Shown here piece after piece: positions 33,100 to 40,301 of a stretch of 40,301 nt of DNA. Made by a program: the position numbers and the translations under genes. The DNA comes from an uncultured Rhodospirillales bacterium (GTDB lineage Bacteria > Pseudomonadota > Alphaproteobacteria > Acetobacterales > Acetobacteraceae). How positions within the stretch are numbered: the first letter of the stretch is position 1; the number at the start of each line of letters is the position of its first letter. Location of the stretch: positions 1 through 40,301 of the forward strand of contig CAIYMY010000171.1 of assembly GCA_903927465.1 (NCBI GenBank), given 5' to 3'. The notes under the pieces were generated by a model, which did not search any database, was not told where the DNA came from, and was given only the letters and a program-made list of their open reading frames with translations.

Positions 33100-33993
33100 A
33101 TGCGTTTCGCCCTCAGCGCCATCCTGCCCCTTTTGCTGCTTGGCACCATTTGGGGCGCCACGCCGATTTTCGTGAAGACATTGGGCGGCATGGGCTGGCC
33201 GCCCTTGATGATCGCATTGGGCGCTTCGGGCTTCAGCACCATTACCTTGCTGGCGGTGTGTTTTGCGCGGCGCGAAATTCCGGCGCTGAAGCGGCCCTAT
33301 CTGATCCATTATGGTGTTTCGGGGCTGACGGGGCTTGTGCTGTCCAATCTGTTTGGCTTCACAAGTTTGCAGCATATACCTGCGGGGTTCTTTTCCCTGC
33401 TGATCCCGCTATCCCCCATGCTGACGGTGGTTGGCGCGATGGCGCTACGGATGGAAAAAATATCCTGGCGGCGCATTGGCGGCAGTATTCTGGGCTTGGT
33501 CGGCATTGGCATTGCCATGGCGCCAGGCGCCGCTTTGCCAGACCCGGAGGCTCTCCCTTGGGCATTGCTCGCGGCCTGCACCCCGGTTTGGTATGCGGTT
33601 GCGAATATCGCCGGGGTCAAGCTCGCGCCACGCGGCGCGGCGCCCTTGGCGCTGGCGGCGGGCACCTGCGCTGCGGCAGCGCTGATGATGGCGGTGATTG
33701 CGTTCTCAACCGGGCAGATCCGTTCCGTGGATTTAGCGGGGCTGCCGATCACCATGACGCAAGGCGTGCTGCTGGCGCTGGCTTATCTGATCTATTTCCG
33801 GTCGCTCGCCACACAAGGCGGCGTGGTGACATCCCAGGTGGGTTATATCGTCACCATCACCGGCCTGATCTGGGGTTTTGCGATTTTTGGCGAGGTGCCG
33901 GGCTGGCTGACGATCCCCGCCGCGGCTTTGGTCTTTATCGGGCTTGCGATGGTGACGCTGCCCGGCAAGAAAATCACCCAATCAGGTGCTTGA
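33100..33993 (+). CDS. EamA/DMT-family membrane transporter
   Basis: 297-residue inner-membrane protein with about ten hydrophobic helices in two repeated EamA halves. The first half opens ILPLLLLGTIWGATPIFVKT and has FTSLQHIPAGFFSLLIPLSP; the second includes ALLAACTPVWYAVANIAG and ITGLIWGFAIFGEVPGW. Such transporters usually export amino acids or metabolites; the substrate cannot be inferred. ATG 33100 is chosen because the first helix begins right after it and the size is then normal. Its 3-prime end overlaps the convergent cupin gene by 20 nt. Confidence 0.9.
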   Translation: MRFALSAILPLLLLGTIWGATPIFVKTLGGMGWPPLMIALGASGFSTITLLAVCFARREIPALKRPYLIHYGVSGLTGLVLSNLFGFTSLQHIPAGFFSLLIPLSPMLTVVGAMALRMEKISWRRIGGSILGLVGIGIAMAPGAALPDPEALPWALLAACTPVWYAVANIAGVKLAPRGAAPLALAAGTCAAAALMMAVIAFSTGQIRSVDLAGLPITMTQGVLLALAYLIYFRSLATQGGVVTSQVGYIVTITGLIWGFAIFGEVPGWLTIPAAALVFIGLAMVTLPGKKITQSGA

Positions 33994-34288
33994 GTTCCGT
34001 TTCCACGAAGGAAAGCGGCGCGGCACCGGCATTCACCACATTATGCTCAACACCGGCAGCGCGCGCATAAGCCACACCGGCAGTTAGTGAGGCCGTTGCG
34101 GTCTCACCGCCTGGCAATTCCAGAAGAAGACTGCCATCCGTCACCGGCACCACCACATAAGCCATGCCGTGGCGATGCCAGCCGGTTTCCGCGCCGGGTT
34201 CAAAATCCCAGCGCGTCACACGCACATTGGCATCATCAATCTGGATCGTCGCCACCGCTGGCGGGCGGCAGCGCAGCGGTTCCTTCAC
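33974..34288 (-). CDS. Small cupin-domain protein
   Basis: 104-residue protein. A cupin core is visible with GWHRHGMAYVVVPVTDGSLLLE (His pair), and VEHNVVNAG carrying another His; metal binding is likely. GTG 34288 lies 4 nt after the DHDPS-family stop, so the two genes are probably cotranscribed; a start further up would run backwards through that gene and has no ribosome site. Role may be to act on or sense the same ligand as the aldolase. Its end overlaps the exporter gene from the other strand by 20 nt. Confidence 0.78.
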   Translation of the reverse strand: MKEPLRCRPPAVATIQIDDANVRVTRWDFEPGAETGWHRHGMAYVVVPVTDGSLLLELPGGETATASLTAGVAYARAAGVEHNVVNAGAAPLSFVETELKHLIG

Positions 34289-34292
34289 GGCG

Positions 34293-35231
34293 CTATTCCG
34301 CTGCCTTGGCGGGCGAAAGCCCCGGCAGAGGCAGCGCACCCGCAGCCCCCCAGGCCGCCCAAACCGCTTCCGCCTGCGCGGCATTCAGCGGCAGATGCGG
34401 CGGGCGAATGGTGCGCCAACCGGCATCACCCGTGCTGCGCGCGATAATCTCACGCAGGCCCGGAATGAGCGGCACGGAAGTCGCGGCCTTGCGCGTGGCA
34501 TTCAACACGGCCTGCGCCGCATCCGCTTCCGGCCCGGTGCGCTTGGCATAGACAATGCCGCCCCAATGCGAATTGCCGTTGGAAGCCGCAGTGATGCAGC
34601 CAGCGCCACCTTCAGCGAGGATTTTTTGCAGGAATTCATCGCTGCCCGAATAAACTTCAAAACCATCCTTGGCGAAGGCCTGCACCATGGCCTGCATATT
34701 GGCGTAATCACCAGATGAATCCTTCACACCCTTGATGGTGCCGGGGAATGCCTTGATCAGGCGTTCCAGCAGCGCAAGGCTGAAAGGCACCGCCGATTGC
34801 TGCGGGAAGTGATAGAGATACACCTTCACGCCGCCGCCAATGCGGTTCAGCACTTCCGAGAAATAGGCGAACAACCCATCATCGGACGGACCCTTATAGT
34901 AGAAGGGTGGCAGCATCAGCACGCCGGGGCAGCCGGCATCGCGCGCATGCTTGGTCAGTTCCACACTATCCATCAGGCTGGCGCAGCCGGTGCCTGGCAT
35001 CATGCGCGCCGCCGGAATGCCGCGCGCAATCAACCCTTCCAGAATGGCCTTGCGTTCATGCAGGCCGAAGGAATTTGCCTCACCGGTCGTGCCCAGCACG
35101 CCAAGCCCGGTGCAGCCATTGGCCAGCAACCATTTGGCATGCGCCGCCATGCGATCCAGATCGGGGGTCAGATCGGGCTTCATCGCCGTCAGCACGGCAG
35201 CGTTCACGCCGCCATAAATCGCATCCTTCAT
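34293..35231 (-). CDS. Dihydrodipicolinate synthase/N-acetylneuraminate lyase family aldolase
   Basis: 312-residue class I aldolase. The Schiff-base lysine is K170 in GVKDSSGD, the conserved Tyr is Y140 in YLYHFP, and the substrate-binding GTTGE sits at 47-51. The YHFP and HLPLNAAQ details differ from true DapA, and the context holds no lysine-biosynthesis genes, so a catabolic member (for example acting on a 2-keto-3-deoxy or related pyruvate-yielding compound) is more likely than lysine synthesis. ATG 35231 has AAGGA 8 nt upstream. The small cupin gene follows 4 nt after its stop. Confidence 0.88.
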   Translation of the reverse strand: MKDAIYGGVNAAVLTAMKPDLTPDLDRMAAHAKWLLANGCTGLGVLGTTGEANSFGLHERKAILEGLIARGIPAARMMPGTGCASLMDSVELTKHARDAGCPGVLMLPPFYYKGPSDDGLFAYFSEVLNRIGGGVKVYLYHFPQQSAVPFSLALLERLIKAFPGTIKGVKDSSGDYANMQAMVQAFAKDGFEVYSGSDEFLQKILAEGGAGCITAASNGNSHWGGIVYAKRTGPEADAAQAVLNATRKAATSVPLIPGLREIIARSTGDAGWRTIRPPHLPLNAAQAEAVWAAWGAAGALPLPGLSPAKAAE

Positions 35232-35281
35232 CAGGGGCATCCTTCGCAAAGCTTGAACAAAATTTGTGCGCCTTAGTCGCG

Positions 35282-35297
35282 CGGGGAGCGCGCCCCG
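35282..35297 (-). terminator. Possible hairpin terminator after the YcgN-like gene
   Basis: CGGGG (35282-35286) and CCCCG (35293-35297) form a 5-bp G/C stem immediately after the stop codon of the YcgN-like gene on the minus strand. No T-run follows, so efficient intrinsic termination is doubtful; it may merely shield the mRNA end. Confidence 0.3.
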
Positions 35298-35768
35298 TCA
35301 ATCAGGCGCTTTTGTCTTCCGCGGCATCATCCCTGGCCAGCGCACGACATGATCTTCCAGCGCCCCGGCGTGGCGTTCATCAATCGCGCGCCCGCGCACG
35401 GAAACCCCCGCACGATGCACGCTCTCCGGATCGCCCGAGACCAGCGGATGCCACCAGGCTAAATCCCGCCCCTCGGCCACCATGCGATAGGCGCAGCTTG
35501 GCGGCAGCCAATCAATGGCCGCGAGTTTCTTGGGGGTGAGTTTCACGCAATCCGGCACACGCTTCTTGCGCCCGGCATAGTCAGAACATTGGCAGCTATG
35601 CAGGTCCAACAGCCGACACGCCACTTCCGTATAGGCCAGCGCATCGGTTTCCTCATCGCGCAGCTTATGCAGGCAGCAACGCCCGCAGCCATCGCATAGG
35701 CTCTCCCATTCTGCCCGAGACATCTCGGCCAGCGTCTTGCTTTTCCAGAAAGGCGTTTTGTCAGTCAC
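35298..35768 (-). CDS. YcgN-like cysteine-cluster protein (UPF0260/YkgJ type)
   Basis: 156-residue cytoplasmic protein. The defining metal-binding motif is [11 protein letters not shown] (residues ~25-35), with further cysteines in [25 protein letters not shown] and PPSCAYRM, and the family ending in [18 protein letters not shown]. The metal and the function of this conserved bacterial family are not settled. The start is GTG 35768; the ribosome site is weak. It stands between the SYLF protein gene and the aldolase gene on the same strand, without overlaps, so cotranscription is uncertain. Confidence 0.92.
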   Translation of the reverse strand: MTDKTPFWKSKTLAEMSRAEWESLCDGCGRCCLHKLRDEETDALAYTEVACRLLDLHSCQCSDYAGRKKRVPDCVKLTPKKLAAIDWLPPSCAYRMVAEGRDLAWWHPLVSGDPESVHRAGVSVRGRAIDERHAGALEDHVVRWPGMMPRKTKAPD

Positions 35769-35795
35769 GCCGTGTTGCAGATGAGAAAAAGCCCC

Positions 35796-36614
35796 TCAAC
35801 GCCGATTGGCGGGCGGTGGCGCCAGGTTTTCCGTCTGCACACGGCCCGGCGCTGCGCTGCCCGAGGTGGCCCCACCAGATGGCGCAGGCGCGGCAGAACT
35901 ACCACCACTTCCGGCCGCCCCTAGGCGCATCAGCGCGCCGCGCAGCGGATCGCTGCCGGGGTTATGCACCTCCATCGCCACCACCACACCCCGGGGGCCT
36001 ACTTCGCGCCCGAAATAGGCGCGCATCTTGGCGCTATCGGCGGAAAGCAGCGCACCATCCAGGGTGATGCCGGCAAAAAGCCCGCGGGTTCTGCCAAGGG
36101 TGACAATATCCGCCCCCACCGCCGCTGTCGTCGCGCCCTGGATGCTGCGTCCAAGCGTCGCGAAAGCAACCCCCGCTTCAGCACCGAATTTGAACTGGCT
36201 GTCCAGAATCGCATTCAGCCCCTTCTGGGTCATGATCAGCGAAATCACCTGGGCGTCCTGCAAGCCTGCCTGAAACCCGAAACTGCCACCCACCAGGCTG
36301 TAAAAGGCGGGGGAGGACCAGGAACCGCCGCCATCGCGCGCGGAAAGGACGCAATCGCCAAACTCACCGCCCACAATGAAGCCGGCGCGGAAGATCCGCG
36401 GGCAGATCAAAACTGCCTTGGCATTGCGGAGCAGCGCCCGCGCATCGCCGGTATTATCCGCCGGCCCCATCATTTCCTGGAGCGTGAGTGTGGCGCGGTC
36501 CACCAATGCCTGTTCTTCGGCCTGGGCGCGGGCGCTGCCAGAAAAGCCAAACAAGGCAAGGAGCAAGGCGCTGAAAAGCATGAAAGGGCGCATGAGAAAC
36601 ATTTTCCAACCCAT
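35796..36614 (-). CDS. SYLF-domain (YSC84-like) lipid-binding protein, exported
   Basis: Up to 272 residues. A Sec signal peptide is clear (MRPFMLFSALLLALFGFSG, cleavage near SARA-QA), followed by a SYLF domain (~50-225) with ALLRNAKAVLICPRIFRAGF, FGDCVLSARDGGGSWSSPAFY and GLFAGITLDGALLSAD segments. The C-terminal ~45 residues are low-complexity Ala/Gly/Ser/Pro. SYLF domains bind phosphoinositides in eukaryotes; the bacterial role, probably in the periplasm, is unknown. Three nearby in-frame ATGs (36614, 36602, 36593) are possible starts and none has a strong ribosome site; 36593 gives the most compact signal peptide. Confidence 0.88.
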   Translation of the reverse strand: MGWKMFLMRPFMLFSALLLALFGFSGSARAQAEEQALVDRATLTLQEMMGPADNTGDARALLRNAKAVLICPRIFRAGFIVGGEFGDCVLSARDGGGSWSSPAFYSLVGGSFGFQAGLQDAQVISLIMTQKGLNAILDSQFKFGAEAGVAFATLGRSIQGATTAAVGADIVTLGRTRGLFAGITLDGALLSADSAKMRAYFGREVGPRGVVVAMEVHNPGSDPLRGALMRLGAAGSGGSSAAPAPSGGATSGSAAPGRVQTENLAPPPANRR

Positions 36615-36676
36615 TGTTTCGTCAGATTCTATACCAAGGAGGCGAGTCAGGGGAAGGGTTTCTTAAGGGCTACGGG

Positions 36677-37315
36677 TCAAACCTCTGCCGGTGGTGGGGT
36701 CCAGGGTTCCTCATTGACGGACGCCACGCGCCAATCGAGCCCGTGTTTTTCAATCCGCGTCAGGGACAAGTTCTTGATGCTGAACACCAAAGCCTGATCG
36801 GGCGAAAGCCCCATGGCATGGGACAAAGCAGCGCGGATGGACCCGCCATGGGCCACAATCACAATATCCTGGCCTTCCAAAAGCGTCGCCAGGCGTTCCA
36901 GCACGGCGGCTACGCGGGCCTTCACTTCCCGAAAACTCTCCCCGCCGGGCGGGTGTTCTTCCCCGGCATGGGGCCAGAAGGGATGCGCGGGGCGGGTTAG
37001 CAGCGCGGGCAGGGCCTCATGCGGAATGCCTTGCCAATCACCGAGATGCTGTTCGGCGAAATCGGGCTCTGTCTCCAAACCCGCATCCGGATAGCCCGCT
37101 GCAAAAACCGCTGCTGCGGTTGCGCGCGTGCGGGAAAGATTGGTGACAAACCAGCGCGCCGGCTGCGGCAGCCGATGCGCCAGCCAGCGATAGGAAGCCG
37201 CTTCTTCCTGAAGTGCCAGGTCACAGAGCGCCACATCCATGCTGCCATAAAGCACCGCGCGGGCCGAGGGTTCCACCAGCGCATGCCGCACCAGAAAAAA
37301 TCGCGTGGGTGTCAC
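36677..37315 (-). CDS. Histidine phosphatase superfamily (phosphoglycerate-mutase-like) protein
   Basis: 212-residue cytoplasmic phosphatase. The phospho-acceptor His is H11 in LVRHALVEP (RHA instead of the commoner RHG), the second His is in IVAHGGSIRAAL, and the conserved acidic segment is DFAEQHLGDWQG. R57-region TNLSRTRATA supplies the second arginine motif. Similar proteins include alpha-ribazole phosphatase (CobC) and sugar-phosphate phosphatases. GTG 37315 overlaps the DUF2237 gene stop by 4 nt, placing it third in a pckA-DUF2237-phosphatase operon. Substrate not evident. Confidence 0.9.
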   Translation of the reverse strand: MTPTRFFLVRHALVEPSARAVLYGSMDVALCDLALQEEAASYRWLAHRLPQPARWFVTNLSRTRATAAAVFAAGYPDAGLETEPDFAEQHLGDWQGIPHEALPALLTRPAHPFWPHAGEEHPPGGESFREVKARVAAVLERLATLLEGQDIVIVAHGGSIRAALSHAMGLSPDQALVFSIKNLSLTRIEKHGLDWRVASVNEEPWTPPPAEV

Positions 37316-37725
37316 GCCGGCGCATCCACGGCATGGGAAATCAGATCATCCAGCGTGCAGATTTCCAAGGCCGCTACATGTGTGGCTTCGAGTAGCACGG
37401 GCGGTGCGAAGCCCGCGCGGCGCGCTTCTTCCCAACGCGCGGCACATAGGCACCAGCGGTCGCCGGCAGAAAGCCCGGCAAAGCCATATTCCGGGCGCGG
37501 CGTGGAAAGATCATTTCCCGCCGCCTTGCTGAAGTTCAGAAATTCGGCGTTGACTTCGGCACAGACCACATGCAGCCCGATATCCTCGGGGCCCGTATTG
37601 CAGCAGCCATCACGGAAAAACCCCGTCAGCGGTGCCACGGAACAGGGCAGCAAAGGCCCGCCCAGCACATTGCGCTTGCCGGCCTCGGCTGAGGCCGGCT
37701 TCAGCCAATCGAAGCTACCACTCAT
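37312..37725 (-). CDS. DUF2237 family protein
   Basis: 137-residue cytoplasmic protein of a conserved family without known function. Family landmarks: [49 protein letters not shown] and [17 protein letters not shown]. It is rich in conserved cysteines, so metal or redox chemistry is possible, but this is only a guess. The start ATG 37725 overlaps the pckA stop by 4 nt (ATGA) and its own stop overlaps the phosphatase start, so all three are expected to be translated together. Confidence 0.92.
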   Translation of the reverse strand: MSGSFDWLKPASAEAGKRNVLGGPLLPCSVAPLTGFFRDGCCNTGPEDIGLHVVCAEVNAEFLNFSKAAGNDLSTPRPEYGFAGLSAGDRWCLCAARWEEARRAGFAPPVLLEATHVAALEICTLDDLISHAVDAPA

Positions 37726-39317
37726 GCTGCGGCGCGAATGGCGGCCGCTTTCACATCCTCACCCACTGCATCGGCATAGGTGGCGAAATTCGCCTCAAAC
37801 CGCGCTACCAGGTCGCGCGCCGTGCGATCATAGGCGGCCTTATCGGCCCAGGTATCGCGCGGGTTGAGCATTTCACTCGGCACGCCAGGCAGCGCCTTTG
37901 GCACCATCAGGCCGAAGAAGGGATCGCGCATGAATTCAACGCGGGCCAAGCTGCCATCAAGCGCCGCACGCAACAGGGCGCGCGTGACACCGATGGGCAT
38001 GCGGTTGCCGGTGCCGTAACCGCCGCCGGTCCAGCCGGTATTCACCAGCCAGCAATCTGCGCCGTGGCGCGCCATCAAATCCGCCAGCATCCGGCCATAG
38101 ACTTCCGGCCGACGCGGCAGGAAGGGTGCGCCGAAGCAGGTGGAGAAAGTTGCCTGCGGTTCCTTGCCCAGGCCCTTTTCCGTGCCGGCAACCCGCGCGG
38201 TATAGCCTGACAGGAAGTGATACATGGCCTGCGCCGGGGAAAGCTTGGCAATCGGCGGCAGCACGCCGAAGGCATCCGCGGTCAGCATCACCACATTGCG
38301 CGGCAGGCCGGCGGCGCCGCTTTCGACGATGTTCGGAATATAGGGCAGCGGATAGCAGGAACGGGTATTTTCCGTGAGCTTGCCATCATTCAGGTCAAGC
38401 CGGCCGGCTTCATCGGCGATCACATTTTCCAAAACGGTGCCAAAGCGATGCGACGCATCCCAGATTTGCGGCTCGGCCTCACGGCTCAGTTTAATCACCT
38501 TGGCATAGCAGCCGCCTTCGAAATTGAAGACGCCAGCATCTGACCAGCCATGTTCATCATCACCGATCAAATTGCGTTCGGGATCAGATGACAGCGTAGT
38601 CTTGCCCGTACCGGACAGGCCAAAGAACAGCGCGACATCGCCCTTGTCGCCGACATTGGCGCTGCAATGCATGGGCAGCACGCCCTTGGCGGGCAGCAGC
38701 CAATTCATGACAGTGAAAATGCTTTTCTTGATTTCCCCGGCATAAGAAGTGCCGGCGATCACAATGGTTTTTGCGGCGAAGGAAAGCGCGATCACGGTTT
38801 CAGACCGGCAGCCATCGCGCGCCGGGTCCGCCTGGAATTCCGGCGCATGCAGAATGGTGAAATCGGGCTGAAACCCCGCCAATTCGGCTGGCGCCGGGCG
38901 GATGAACATATTGCGCGCGAACAGCGCATGCCAGGCATTGGTGGTGACCAAGCGCACGCGCACACGATGCGCGGGATCGGCCCCGGCATAAAGGTCCTGC
39001 GTGAAAAGCTCGGGCTTGGCGCCCAGCCAGCCGCGCACACGGGCAGCAAGGTCAGAAAAGCGTTCCGGCGCCATGGGCTGATTGATCTTGCCCCACCAGA
39101 TATCGGCGCGCACATCGGGGTCTTCGACCACGAATTTATCCTGCACGGAACGTCCAGTATGGGTGCCGGTCACGGCAATAAAGGCGCCATCGGCGGAAAG
39201 CCGGCCTTCATTGCGGCGTAGAGCCTGCGCAATCAGCGCCGGCGGGGTGAGATTCGCGTGAATGGTTTCAGCCCCGGTCACGCCAGTACCGGCCAAAGCT
39301 ACTGCAGCAACATTCAT
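37722..39317 (-). CDS. pckA: Phosphoenolpyruvate carboxykinase (ATP)
   Basis: 531-residue cytosolic enzyme converting oxaloacetate and ATP to phosphoenolpyruvate, the entry step of gluconeogenesis. P-loop GLSGTGKTT (233-241), metal/kinase-2 motif IGDDEHGW (251-258), [11 protein letters not shown] (substrate Arg) near 55-65, and [12 protein letters not shown] with the active-site lysines all present. ATG 39317 has GGAGGGG about 10 nt upstream. It lies on the strand opposite to chvI with a HugZ-like gene between; in many alphaproteobacteria the ChvGI system borders and controls pckA, so regulation by ChvI is plausible. Followed by DUF2237 and phosphatase genes with 4-nt overlaps. Confidence 0.97.
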   Translation of the reverse strand: MNVAAVALAGTGVTGAETIHANLTPPALIAQALRRNEGRLSADGAFIAVTGTHTGRSVQDKFVVEDPDVRADIWWGKINQPMAPERFSDLAARVRGWLGAKPELFTQDLYAGADPAHRVRVRLVTTNAWHALFARNMFIRPAPAELAGFQPDFTILHAPEFQADPARDGCRSETVIALSFAAKTIVIAGTSYAGEIKKSIFTVMNWLLPAKGVLPMHCSANVGDKGDVALFFGLSGTGKTTLSSDPERNLIGDDEHGWSDAGVFNFEGGCYAKVIKLSREAEPQIWDASHRFGTVLENVIADEAGRLDLNDGKLTENTRSCYPLPYIPNIVESGAAGLPRNVVMLTADAFGVLPPIAKLSPAQAMYHFLSGYTARVAGTEKGLGKEPQATFSTCFGAPFLPRRPEVYGRMLADLMARHGADCWLVNTGWTGGGYGTGNRMPIGVTRALLRAALDGSLARVEFMRDPFFGLMVPKALPGVPSEMLNPRDTWADKAAYDRTARDLVARFEANFATYADAVGEDVKAAAIRAAA

Positions 39318-39411
39318 TTAAAGGACACCCCTCCAACCAACCTTAGATAACGCCGCTCCGGCGGCTTACGCGCGCTCTATCGGGGCTGGTCGCGGCAGAA
39401 TTGCGGCAGGT

Positions 39412-40143
39412 TCAGGGGGCAACAAGGGCCGCCCGCCCCTCCCGCGCTGCGCGAATCAGCGCCATACGCACGGCATCCGCATCGCCCAACGGGGCGGGGA
39501 AGGCAAGACGGCGGGATGCCTCGCCATCCGAAATATCGCAGCCATCGGGGTCCACCGTCACCAGGCGCCAGGGGCCGGGGGCGCCGCCCAATAGCCCGGT
39601 CGCAATCGCCGCCACCGCATCGGGGTGGTCTTCATTCACATGGGCGATGATCTCGGCTTCCGCCGCCGCCACGGCCGCAACGGCGGCTTCATCGGGCGCC
39701 AGCGCGCTGGCCTTGAGCCTTACCGCCCGGGCAAAGCCCCCCACCAGCAAGGCGCCGCCGATCGTCACGCGCCAGAGCGCGAAATCGCCAAAATCCGCGT
39801 AGAGCGCGGCATAGGGATGCACGGCAAGCCAGCGCGCCTTGAGTGCTGCCACCTGATCCGCCGGCACAAGCTCGGCGATCCCGGTCACCGTCACGCGGGG
39901 CGCGGTTTGTGGGTTGGGGCCGGTCGGCGCACCCGTTATCAGCAGGGCGCAGCGCGGATCGGCCTGCAAATGGCGTGTGTGTTCGGACAGCGAGGATAGC
40001 AGCATCAGCGGCGAAAGATCCGGCGCGCTGGCCGGCGTGACCAGGCTCGCGAAGGGCTGGCCAGCCTGGCCGGTCGCGAGGCTCGCCGCCCGCCCCGCGC
40101 GGATCAGCCGCCGCGCTTCCAATATGGCATCATACTGTTCCAT
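39412..40143 (-). CDS. HugZ-like FMN-binding split barrel protein with DUF2470 domain
   Basis: 243-residue protein. The N-terminal ~150 residues are a pyridoxamine-phosphate-oxidase-like split barrel (RAGRAASLATGQAGQPFASL, LSSLSEHTRHLQADPRCALL, PRVTVTGIAELV); the C-terminal part is a DUF2470 module with AHVNEDHPDAVAAIA. This two-domain form is shared with HugZ/HutZ haem-degrading proteins, but here the haem-contact residues cannot be checked by eye. ATG 40143 is preferred over further upstream codons because an AGAAGG site precedes it and the barrel starts soon after. Lies between pckA and chvI, 94 nt from the pckA start. No haem-uptake gene is near. Confidence 0.87.
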   Translation of the reverse strand: MEQYDAILEARRLIRAGRAASLATGQAGQPFASLVTPASAPDLSPLMLLSSLSEHTRHLQADPRCALLITGAPTGPNPQTAPRVTVTGIAELVPADQVAALKARWLAVHPYAALYADFGDFALWRVTIGGALLVGGFARAVRLKASALAPDEAAVAAVAAAEAEIIAHVNEDHPDAVAAIATGLLGGAPGPWRLVTVDPDGCDISDGEASRRLAFPAPLGDADAVRMALIRAAREGRAALVAP

Positions 40144-40184
40144 CGCCCTTCTCCGGCCCGGCTCCTGCCACAATTGGCTCGCAT

Positions 40185-40190
40185 TATAAT
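40185..40190 (+). promoter_or_regulatory. Consensus -10 box in the chvI / HugZ-like divergent region
   Basis: A perfect TATAAT (40185-40190), part of the self-complementary ATTATAAT, stands 48 bases before the chvI start and 41 bases before the HugZ-like gene start on the other strand. I see no good -35 box at 16-18 bases in either direction, so its direction is undecided. Confidence 0.4.
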
Positions 40191-40238
40191 CACTGTCGCG
40201 GCAAAAGAATGACACCGCCGCGTCAGAGGTACACAGCA

Positions 40239-40301
40239 ATGCCGCAAACCATCGCCCTTGTGGATGATGACCGCAATATCCTCACTTCCGTTTCCATGAC
40301 C
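40239..40301 (+). CDS. chvI: Response regulator ChvI, N-terminal start only
   Basis: The window ends 21 codons into the gene. The visible residues, MPQTIALVDDDRNILTSVSM plus T, are the hallmark opening of ChvI, including the acidic triad DDD of the receiver domain. ChvI with the kinase ChvG senses acidity or envelope stress and, in many alphaproteobacteria, is adjacent to pckA. ATG 40239 has AGAGG 9 nt upstream. Identity as ChvI rather than another OmpR-type regulator rests on this sequence and on the pckA neighbourhood. Confidence 0.85.
   Translation, partial: MPQTIALVDDDRNILTSVSMT

Noticed and set aside
39352-39365. GCCGC-TCCG-GCGGC hairpin between the HugZ-like gene and pckA as terminator
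   Set aside because: Five-base stem without a T-run on either strand; too weak to call in G+C-rich DNA.

Overview
The window is G+C-rich chromosomal DNA from an alphaproteobacterium, most likely of the Acetobacteraceae (Roseomonas-like). This is an inference from the chvI-pckA neighbourhood, a Bug-type solute receptor, the tkt-gap-pgk order and the general protein character; no rRNA or marker gene is present to prove it. I see no tRNA, rRNA, CRISPR array, transposase or prophage structural gene.

Layout. 1-7.1 kb: end of a Bug-family receptor, then a minus-strand block in transcription order PAS/EAL protein, GT2-GtrA glycosyltransferase, GT39 glycosyltransferase (joined by 4-nt stop/start overlaps), Tat-exported msrP, a small two-helix membrane protein and a sigma-54 response regulator. 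7.1-9.0 kb: a scarred accessory stretch with a palindromic repeat, a broken FkbM methyltransferase end, a broken copy of the tkt leader, and an intact FkbM gene. 9.0-13.4 kb: tkt-gap-pgk, central carbon metabolism, with a palindromic repeat between gap and pgk. 13.5-17.2 kb: three oxidoreductases (flavin monooxygenase, zinc dehydrogenase, Old Yellow Enzyme type). 17.4-20.7 kb: cydDC, the exporter needed for cytochrome bd assembly. 20.7-23.1 kb: a second scarred stretch with remnants of a deoxyribosyltransferase-like gene and a hydrolase, an A/T-richer M15 peptidase gene, another palindromic repeat, and the intact versions of both genes. 23.2-28.2 kb: a complete branched-chain amino acid type ABC importer plus a cupin. 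28.2-33.0 kb: a minus-strand operon of YgjP-like metalloprotease, quinone-oxidoreductase-like dehydrogenase, Rhizobium-type asparaginase, FAD monooxygenase and enoyl-CoA hydratase-like protein. 33.1-37 kb: EamA exporter, small cupin, DHDPS-family aldolase, YcgN-like protein and SYLF lipid-binding protein. 37-40.3 kb: pckA, DUF2237 and histidine phosphatase genes with 4-nt overlaps, a HugZ-like protein, and the start of chvI.

How it works together. Most of the window is metabolism (glycolysis/pentose phosphate, gluconeogenesis through PckA next to the ChvI regulator, respiratory assembly, uptake and catabolism of organic acids or amides). The most distinctive structural signal is that two unrelated loci (7.3-9.1 kb and 20.7-22.5 kb) have the same scar: a partial, diverged, colinear copy of two neighbouring genes with about 0.6 kb missing inside it, then unique DNA, then the intact copy. 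A palindromic repeat of one family lies at each of the two scars. Also notable are a hairpin separating a good ribosome binding site from the livH start codon, an inverted repeat covering the ribosome binding site of the flavin monooxygenase gene, and translational linkage of a c-di-GMP phosphodiesterase to a glycosyltransferase pair.
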